Source: Korobacter sp963758505 (GTDB taxonomy: Bacteria; Acidobacteriota; Terriglobia; Terriglobales; Acidobacteriaceae). From it: a DNA stretch of 64,000 bases. The stretch is from assembly GCA_963758505.1 (NCBI GenBank), contig CAVWVJ010000001.1, positions 1,116,001 through 1,180,000 on the forward strand. The letters run 5' to 3'. Positions 60,741-64,000 of this stretch are shown here, in pieces. Every line of letters begins with the position of its first letter. Position 1 is the first letter of the stretch. Made by a program: the position numbers and the translations under genes. Below the pieces are notes generated by a model. It was not told the origin of the DNA, did not search any database, and saw only the letters and a list, made by a program, of their open reading frames with translations.

Positions 60741-60925
60741 ACAGCAGGTTGCGACGTCGCTGCGCTCCTCGCAATGACAAGTAGATGGTTGGAGGCGCGA
60801 GCGGAGATGTGGGCTGGCCGCCGGGCAGGAACAGCAGGTTGCGACGTCGCTGCGCTCCTCGCAATGACAAGAGAGCGGGTCGGAGGCGCGAGCGGCGTGG
60901 TGGGCTGGCCGCGGGACGAAATGCA
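60741..60925 (-). repeat. Dispersed repeat family, tandem pair
   Basis: A 40-nt core is identical at 60741-60780 and 60831-60870 (plus strand, begins ACAGCAGGTTGCGACGTCGC) and recurs with one change at 62316-62355. Between and after the cores are GGAGGCGCGAGCGG and GGGCTGGCCGC. The whole unit matches the reverse complement of 14594-14700. Confidence 0.82.
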
Positions 60926-60999
60926 AGATCCTTCGGCTGCGAACGCGCATTGATCTGCGCGTTCTTCGCTCGGGATGGCAGGGGGCGCGACCCGCATCG

Positions 61000-61363
61000 T
61001 TATGCGCGTTCTTTGTTCGGGCGACGGGTGTAGCGCCAGGCCCAGGCGATGAGGGGGAGTTGCAGTGGGAGGCGAAGCCATTGGGCCCAGCGTTCTCCCA
61101 TGAGGCCGGGGAGCGGAACGTGGGCGACGGCACAGTAGAGGTTGGCGGGGAATACGGCGACCAGGAGAGTAACGAGTCCCCAGGCGGCGGCACGGCGGGT
61201 CGCCGGGTAACAGGACGCCGACACCTCCGGCGATCTCGGCCACACCGCTGATCATGATGATCGCCGCGGGTGCGGGCAGCACCGGCGGGACGATACGTTC
61301 ATAGGTTTTTGGATACAGGAAATGCATGACGCCGGCGCCGACGAAGAAAGCGGCGAGGGCCAC
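61000..61363 (-). pseudogene. DoxX-like membrane protein gene, broken by a one-base frameshift
   Basis: The first part (VALAAFFVGAGVMHFLYP, KTYERIVPPVLP, IIMISGVAEIAGGVGVLLP) lies in one frame. The rest (PATRRAAAWGLVTLLVAVFPANLY, LPGLMGERWAQWLRLPLQLPL, IAWAWRYTRR) lies in the next frame and ends at 61000. Removing one base from the minus-strand CCCGGCG at 61203-61210 gives GVLLPATRRAAAW and a whole DoxX-type protein of about 120 residues with four membrane helices. The start is uncertain; GTG 61363 is used. The family function is unsettled (redox and membrane protein). Confidence 0.75.
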
Positions 61364-61518
61364 GCATCCAAAGTCGAGCTTTCTGGCGGAGGGGTGGGGG
61401 CATCCTGAGTGCTTGGATGCGGATATCCGGCTCGGTGCATGGCGTGGCTTTCCTGGTCGCCGGGGTGTAGGATTCGGCCTCAATCATCTGGTTCCAAATC
61501 GATGTTACTGGAGGCAAC

Positions 61519-61980
61519 ATGAAGGCAAGATCCATCGGGTTATTGCTCGTGACGTGGTTTATCGCTCTGAGCGTTTGCTATGCAAGCCCCGCAATGGGGA
61601 CGTGGAAGCTGAACGAGGCGAAGTCGAAATTCGGGCCGAACTCGGTCAAGAATACGAAGGTGGTTTACGAGGCGGATGGCGACAACGTCAAGGTCACCGT
61701 GGATGGCGTGGACCCGAAGGGAAATCCGACGCACAACGAGTGGGTGGGGAAATTCGACGGCAAGGATTACCCGGTAACGGGAGATCCCAGCTACAACTCG
61801 CGGGCGTACAAACAGGTGAACGGCAACACCCTGTCGATGACGTTGAAGAAGGACGGCACGGTCGTGGGCACGGGAAAAATCGTGATGTCGGCGGACGGCA
61901 AGAGCCGGACGGTGACAACGAACCTGGCCGGGCCTGACGGGAAGAAAGTGACCGCGACGGCGGTTTACGACAAGGAATGA
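61519..61980 (+). CDS. Small exported protein of unknown function
   Basis: 153 residues. A signal peptide (SIGLLLVTWFIALSVCYA) precedes a beta-rich body (MGTWKLNEAKSKFGPNS, TKVVYEADGDNVKVTVDGVD, YPVTGDPSYNSRAYKQVNGNT, TVVGTGKIVMSADGKSRTV, GKKVTATAVYDKE). The pattern is typical of small secreted acidobacterial lipocalin-like proteins. The ATG follows GGAGG at 9 bp. A terminator follows the stop. Confidence 0.82.
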   Translation: MKARSIGLLLVTWFIALSVCYASPAMGTWKLNEAKSKFGPNSVKNTKVVYEADGDNVKVTVDGVDPKGNPTHNEWVGKFDGKDYPVTGDPSYNSRAYKQVNGNTLSMTLKKDGTVVGTGKIVMSADGKSRTVTTNLAGPDGKKVTATAVYDKE

Positions 61981-61996
61981 CGAGATGAGTTGGACG

Positions 61997-62021
61997 GGCG
62001 CGGCTGAGGCCGCGCCTTTTT
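61997..62021 (+). terminator. Rho-independent terminator
   Basis: The perfect stem GGCGCGGC (61997-62004)/GCCGCGCC (62009-62016) with a TGAG loop and five T (62017-62021), 16 bp after the stop of the small exported protein gene. Confidence 0.9.
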
Positions 62022-62034
62022 GTTGGTTGCGACG

Positions 62035-62256
62035 CAATGACGAGAGAGAGGGAGGGAGGGGTGAGCGGGGTGGTGGGCTGGCCGCGGGAGGAATGCAGGA
62101 TACTTCGGCTGAATGCGCATGCGACGTTCGCAGGGGCTAAAGCCCGATCACTGGTGGTCTTTTCGGCACGACTGAAGTCGTGCCCTGATACACGGCGGAC
62201 TGATTGCGGTGCGGGGTTGGATGGATTGATCGGGCAGTGAAGTCGTGCCCTGATAC
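62035..62256. repeat. Dispersed repeat, long copy R1
   Basis: A 222-nt unit that recurs at 62347-62572 (offset 312 nt) with scattered changes. It contains a GGCTGGCCGC block, a stretch CAGGGGCTAAAGCCCGATC, and a perfect 9 bp hairpin GGCACGACT/AGTCGTGCC (62165-62184). The region 61981-62658 contains no gene. Confidence 0.85.
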
Positions 62257-62346
62257 ATGCCACGAGAGGGTAGGGTCCTTCGGCTGCGAACGCTTTGCGT
62301 GCTTCGCTCAGGATGACAGCAGGTTGCCACGTCGCTGCGCTCCTCG

Positions 62347-62572
62347 CAATGACAAGAGAGAGGGATGGAGGGGTGAGCGGGGTGGTGGGCTGGCCGCGGG
62401 AGAAATGCAAGATACTTCGGCTGAATGCGCATGCGACGTTTGCAGGGGCTAAAGCCCGATCACTGGTGGTCTTTTCGGCACGACTGAAGTCGTGCCCTGA
62501 TACACGGCGGATTGATTCCGATGCGAGGTTGGATGGATTGATCGGGCACGCACTGAAGTCGTGCCCTGATAC
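62347..62572. repeat. Dispersed repeat, long copy R2
   Basis: Second copy of the R1 unit. It has the same hairpin at 62477-62496 and ends in CTGAAGTCGTGCCCTGATAC. Its left end is fused to the 40-nt core of the 60.7 kb family (62316-62355). Confidence 0.85.
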
Positions 62573-62607
62573 ACGGCGGACTGATTCCGGTGCGGGGAAG
62601 GTTGCGG

Positions 62608-62641
62608 CCCACCCTCCCTTTGCGAGAAGGGTGGGGCACCC
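62608..62641 (-). repeat. Short dispersed repeat, copy 2 (GGGTGCCCCA type)
   Basis: On the minus strand it reads GGGTGCCCCACCCTTCTC followed by GCAAAGGGAGGGTGGG, closely matching the plus strand at 49266-49301. It lies 18 bp after the oligopeptidase stop. Confidence 0.6.
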
Positions 62642-62658
62642 AGATTTCTGGAGTCCTT

Positions 62659-64000
62659 TTATTCGTTGATCCCCATTTGGGTGAGGATGAAGGCGTAGTC
62701 GAAGGCGGATTCGTGGATGCGGTCGTAGCGGCCGGAGGCGCCGCCGTGACCAGCGGGGTTGAGATTGGTTTTCAGGATCACAAGATGATCGTCCTTGCGG
62801 AGGGCGCGCATTTTAGCGACGTACTTTGCGGGTTCCCAATACATGACCTGGCTGTCGTTGAACGAGGTCCGCACCAGCATGTTGGGATAGGGCTTGGCCT
62901 GGATGTTGTCGTAGGGCGAGTAGGAGTACATGTAATCGAAGGCGGGTTTCTGCTTGGGATTGCCCCACTCCTCGAACTCGGTGACGGTGAGGGGAAGTGA
63001 TTCGTCGAGCATGGTGTTGATGACATCGACGAAGGGGACGCCAACGATGGCGGCGTGGAAGAGATCAGGCCGCATGTTGAGGACAGCGCCCATCAGCAAT
63101 CCGCCGGCGCTGCGGCCTTCGATGACGAGACGGTCTTTCGATCCGTAGTTGTTCTTCGTTAAATACTCCGCGCAATCGATGAAGTCGGTGAAGGTGTTCT
63201 TCTTATTCATCATGCGGCCGGCATCGTGCCAGGCCTTGCCCATTTCGCCGCCGCCGCGGATGTGCGCGATGGCGACGACGACGCCGCGGTCCACCAGCGA
63301 AAAGAGATTCGAACTGAAATTGATATCGATCGATACGCCATAGGAGCCGTAGGCGTAGAGGTAAAGCGGCTCATGGCCGTCGAGCTTGGCAGTTTTCAGG
63401 TAGACGACGGAGACGGGGACCTTGGTCCCATCGGTTGCGGGGATGTAGAGCTGCTCGACCTTGTAGCGAGTGGGATCGTAGCCGCCGGGGACCTCCTTGC
63501 GCTTGAGGAGGGTGGAGGCGCCGGTTGCCATGTCGTACTCATAGATGGACGCGGGCGTGATGAAGGACTGGTAGACGTAGCGGAACTTGGTGGTATCGAA
63601 GTCCTCGTTGGCGTAGGCGGAGGTGTTGTAGGCGGGCTCGGGGAATTCGATGTCCCTGGAAGCGCCGGTGGCGAGGTTGACGACGCGGAGGCGCGGCAGG
63701 CCGTGTTCACGCTCGTGCAGGACGTAGTAGTCCTTGAAGAAATCCATGTCGTTGAGCATGACAGCCGGGCGTTCGGGAACGAACTCGGACCAATGGTCCT
63801 TGCCGGGGCTGGTGACGGGCGCCTTTACGAGACGGAAGTTGCGTCCAGTGTCGTTGACGCGGATGTAGAAGGAGTCGCCGTGATGATCGGCGAAGTACTG
63901 GATGTCCTGGCGGCGCGGTTCGATGAGCTTGAATTCGCCGGTGGGCTGGTTGGCGGGGAGATAGCGGATTTCGCTGGTGGTATGGCTGGAGGACTCGAGG
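62659..64000 (-). CDS. ptrB: S9A-family oligopeptidase (PtrB-like), 3' part
   Basis: An open frame from the right window edge to the stop at 62659; at least 446 residues, so about the C-terminal two thirds. The catalytic triad is complete: Ser in IEGRSAGGLLMGAVLN, Asp in VRTSFNDSQVMYWEP, and His in NPAGHGGASGRYD. These match oligopeptidase B. The upstream part (HHGDSFYIRVNDTGRNFRL, YVLHEREHGLPRLRVVNLATGAS) is the beta-propeller that gates the active site. Oligopeptidase B cuts short peptides after basic residues. The 5' end and any signal peptide are outside the window. Confidence 0.93.
   Translation of the reverse strand, partial: LESSSHTTSEIRYLPANQPTGEFKLIEPRRQDIQYFADHHGDSFYIRVNDTGRNFRLVKAPVTSPGKDHWSEFVPERPAVMLNDMDFFKDYYVLHEREHGLPRLRVVNLATGASRDIEFPEPAYNTSAYANEDFDTTKFRYVYQSFITPASIYEYDMATGASTLLKRKEVPGGYDPTRYKVEQLYIPATDGTKVPVSVVYLKTAKLDGHEPLYLYAYGSYGVSIDINFSSNLFSLVDRGVVVAIAHIRGGGEMGKAWHDAGRMMNKKNTFTDFIDCAEYLTKNNYGSKDRLVIEGRSAGGLLMGAVLNMRPDLFHAAIVGVPFVDVINTMLDESLPLTVTEFEEWGNPKQKPAFDYMYSYSPYDNIQAKPYPNMLVRTSFNDSQVMYWEPAKYVAKMRALRKDDHLVILKTNLNPAGHGGASGRYDRIHESAFDYAFILTQMGINE

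Noticed and set aside
60449..61483. 344-codon open frame spanning phhB, the repeats and the DoxX region
   Set aside because: Only the DoxX start part is genuine; the rest reads through repeat DNA and antisense to or out of frame with phhB.
60741..62572. CRISPR array
   Set aside because: Repeats are few, unequal in spacing, partly imperfect and without uniform spacers; no cas genes are present.

Overview
The window looks like a chromosomal segment of a Gram-negative member of the Acidobacteriota (Koribacter/Terriglobus-like). This is an inference, not a database match. It rests on G+C-rich coding, lipid A genes (lpxB, lpxD, an LpxL-type acyltransferase, lptE), a TonB-dependent receptor with an N-terminal carboxypeptidase-regulatory domain, MacB/FtsX permeases without a neighbouring ATPase, a very large BNR-repeat exported protein, and many short dispersed repeats. 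Most of the window is ordinary housekeeping and envelope chromosome. There is no prophage, CRISPR array, insertion sequence or integron.

Layout. 0-1 kb: tail of an unidentified gene, about 700 bp without a supportable gene, then tRNA-Lys(CUU). 1-10 kb: a radical SAM protein, a SurA/PpiD-type chaperone with its own terminator, malQ and treY with overlapping 3' ends (alpha-glucan to trehalose metabolism), and a 3-hydroxyacyl-CoA dehydrogenase-like gene. 10-14.4 kb: a minus-strand cassette of a membrane protein, two small His/CxxC exported or membrane proteins, a TonB receptor and a 55-residue single-span protein; it may be a metal uptake unit. 15-19 kb: two orphan MacB-type permeases and a MidA-type methyltransferase. 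19-31 kb: a long minus-strand run (M1-peptidase-like protein, lpxB, secreted protein, ABC exporter, FabF-like synthase, acyl-CoA dehydrogenase, SRPBCC protein, threonine aldolase, hemW). 31-38.5 kb: two plus-strand operons, meaB-mce-tsaB-rimI-DUF465 and psd-pssA-(asd-like)-lptE-holA. 38.5-49 kb: mixed envelope, redox and sensory genes, including an orphan H-box membrane protein and a LuxR regulator without the phosphorylatable Asp. 49-58 kb: lpxD, a P-loop protein, a DehI-type protein, a RibD-like reductase, lnt, prfB with its programmed +1 frameshift, an HD hydrolase and two NP-repeat proteins that are paralogous to each other (the other copy is at 45 kb). 58-64 kb: two VirB10/TrbI-like glycine-zipper proteins, phhB, a frameshifted DoxX-like gene, a dense field of repeats and the 3' part of an S9A oligopeptidase.

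How the genes fit together. Much of the window serves the cell envelope: lipid A (LpxD, LpxB, LpxL-like), LPS transport (LptE), phosphatidylethanolamine synthesis (PssA then Psd), lipoprotein acylation (Lnt) and outer-membrane protein folding (PpiD/SurA-like). MeaB and methylmalonyl-CoA epimerase point to propionyl-CoA/methylmalonyl-CoA metabolism, with the mutase outside the window.

Points that stand out: (i) four proteins whose family is clear but whose key residues are missing (M1 peptidase, aspartate-semialdehyde dehydrogenase, 3-hydroxyacyl-CoA dehydrogenase, response-regulator receiver); (ii) three genes (lpxB, a DinB gene, a DoxX gene) each broken by one apparent extra base in G/C-rich sequence, which suggests sequence errors; (iii) several dispersed non-coding repeat families, including a two-copy element with conserved A/T-rich blocks and a G-rich box upstream of genes, and an isolated nested hairpin at 47.1 kb. 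No clearly new defence or biosynthetic system was found; the TonB/CxxC cassette and the pseudoenzymes are the best candidates for undescribed biology.
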